A stretch of DNA of 64,000 nucleotides, taken from the NCBI GenBank assembly GCA_014155875.1, contig JACEFZ010006327.1, positions 62,001-126,000 of the forward strand, in the 5' to 3' direction. The position numbers were made by a program, and so were the translations under genes. Shown piece after piece: positions 62,745-64,000 of this stretch. Each line of letters begins with the position of its first letter. Position 1 is the stretch's first letter. The notes beneath the pieces were generated by a model that saw only the letters and a program-made list of their open reading frames with translations, did not search any database and had not been told where the DNA came from. This DNA comes from Cepaea nemoralis. Lineage: Eukaryota > Mollusca > Gastropoda > Stylommatophora > Helicidae.

Positions 62745-62870
62745 GCGGTGTGCTAACAGCATCATAATAGTGGACTTCTGCGTTAAACAGAGTTGCATAG
62801 CACGTGTAGGTGTCACAGCTTGAATTGTAGGTATCTCGGTTATGGTAACATGTCCCGTTTACAATACATC
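62745..62870 (-). CDS. Cysteine-rich exon B, homologue of exon A
   Basis: The 126-nt partner of the exon at 36696-36821: acceptor CAGATACAG ending at 62871, donor GTAAGT from 62744, phase 1-1, no stops. It keeps the four cysteines and the NGTCY, DTY and DTYTC pattern, but differs from exon A at about 34 of 126 bases. Only one of its 24 differing codons is silent. The adjoining 37 nt after the donor differ at only four positions. It lies upstream of exon A on the same strand, so a single gene with repeated modules is possible. Function unknown; extracellular or secreted by the cysteine pattern. Confidence 0.65.
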
Positions 62871-63073
62871 CTGTATCTGAGAACCGTTACATGTAATTTG
62901 TTTAAAAACTGATTACTGACTATTCGAAAATGTTTGTAATGCACTCAAGACGTTTCAAAGGACGTTACAAGTGTAAATATACATTACTTGTTAGTAATAA
63001 ATATTGCTTATCTACTAATCCATAGGGTCATAATTATCATTCTTCCTAAGATCCACAACCGCAAAAATTATAG

Positions 63074-63075
<2 letters not shown>

Positions 63076-63154
<79 letters not shown>

Positions 63155-63155
63155 A

Positions 63156-63197
<42 letters not shown>

Positions 63198-63222
63198 TAT
63201 TATCATAATCATCATCATGATC

Positions 63223-63254
<32 letters not shown>

Positions 63255-63255
63255 C
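63076..63255. repeat. (ATC)n microsatellite
   Basis: 180 bp of ATC triplets with minor variants, longer than its counterpart at 37019. Confidence 0.96.
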
Positions 63256-64000
63256 CTACACAGTCTGACGGCGTTTGTTGAAGTAATCTCATCATTGTAC
63301 CCAGAGTCCTCTATTTTCAGTAACTCTATCAGCTCTGCGTGGATCTTTTTGCTCTGCTTGTCTGTGCGTTTTAGTTACTTCTAAGACTCATTTTTTTTGT
63401 CTTTACGTATCTAATTTTTATGTCAGATGATCATGAATAAATATGTCTGAGTGATAATCAGGTCCCATCAGACACACGCCAGGTGACCCTTCTTACATAT
63501 ATTGACTGGTTTCTCCCATTATCTTATAGTTTTAACAGTGCCACCGTGTGAAAGATGGATCACTTGATACGTGTTGTAGATAGATGGTAATTATTGTTGC
63601 CATCGATGATCAATAGGAGAATGTGATAACATACAGTTGAAACATGGTAACCATAAGTCACTGGACACAAATTCACGAATCCACAACAGCATCAGTATTT
63701 GTTGTACTTTCATATTAAGTTACTAACTTACTTACTTACATGCGTACTTACTTACCTATGTTCCTACTTAATTACGTTCTTAATAACTTACTTGCGTTCT
63801 TATTTACTAACGCTCGTACATACTTACATCATTACTTTCTTACGTGTTTACTTACGACTCGACTCGACCTCCAAAGTTTATATTTCGGTAGTAGTCTGTT
63901 TCATTCGTTTCATCATTTGTGTTATTAGTTGAGTTGAGTTGAGTTAAGAATCGACATCACTGCACTCAGGACATTCCCATACGTGCTCCGTCCCCTCGTT
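63256..64000. other. End of the segmental duplication and unique DNA
   Basis: 63256-63850 matches 37161-37750. Beyond about 63850 the copies part; here the sequence continues as unique DNA where the other copy has the rDNA scrap. Confidence 0.6.

Overview
This is a repeat-dense animal genomic window with no bacterial-style operons. Three things point to a lophotrochozoan invertebrate, most likely a mollusc: (i) a ribosomal DNA fragment at 37751 whose 18S part reads like spiralian 18S; (ii) the transposon mix (GIY-YIG Penelope-like elements, a Gmr1-like Gypsy element, several endonuclease-type LINEs, hAT and IS630/Tc1-mariner relatives, tRNA-derived SINEs); and (iii) very long AT, AGT, ATC and TTAG microsatellites. 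The phylum call is inference. Most of the window is mobile DNA in various states of decay.

Layout. 0-11 kb: unique DNA, microsatellites, then a pair of 326/325-bp TG...CA repeats (2474 and 10749) that may be LTRs, with a nearly intact Penelope-like element nested between them (6038-10090, two 439-bp pseudo-LTRs). 11-18 kb: AGT array, a 0.9-kb G/T-rich tract, TC array, LINE remnants, a broken hAT transposase. 18-36 kb: nested LINE fragments on both strands, an IS630/mariner transposase split by a SINE, and two RNase-H LINE copies, one of them with a clear 15-bp target duplication. 36-40 kb: a cysteine-rich exon, a chimeric 18S/28S rDNA scrap, TTAG arrays and their repeat units. 40-48.3 kb: one complete 8.3-kb LTR retrotransposon with 622-bp LTRs, a 5-bp target duplication, and open but mutated gag, protease, RT and RNase H; its integrase core is missing. 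49.8-51.6 kb: a minisatellite with higher-order structure. 51.6-56.3 kb: a LINE interrupted by two other insertions. 56-64 kb: the second copy of the 34.7-37.7 kb segment, enlarged by further insertions and carrying a second copy of the cysteine-rich exon.

Host genes. The only strong host-gene candidates are two homologous 126-nt phase 1-1 exons on the minus strand (36696-36821 and 62745-62870). They keep four cysteines, but 23 of the 24 codons that differ change the amino acid, while the adjoining intron differs far less. That is the pattern of a duplicated, rapidly diversifying cysteine-rich secreted protein family, and I consider it the most interesting thing here. Weaker single-exon candidates lie at 24545-24631 (+) and 337-480 (-).

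All homology statements are from reading the sequence and knowing the families; no search was run.
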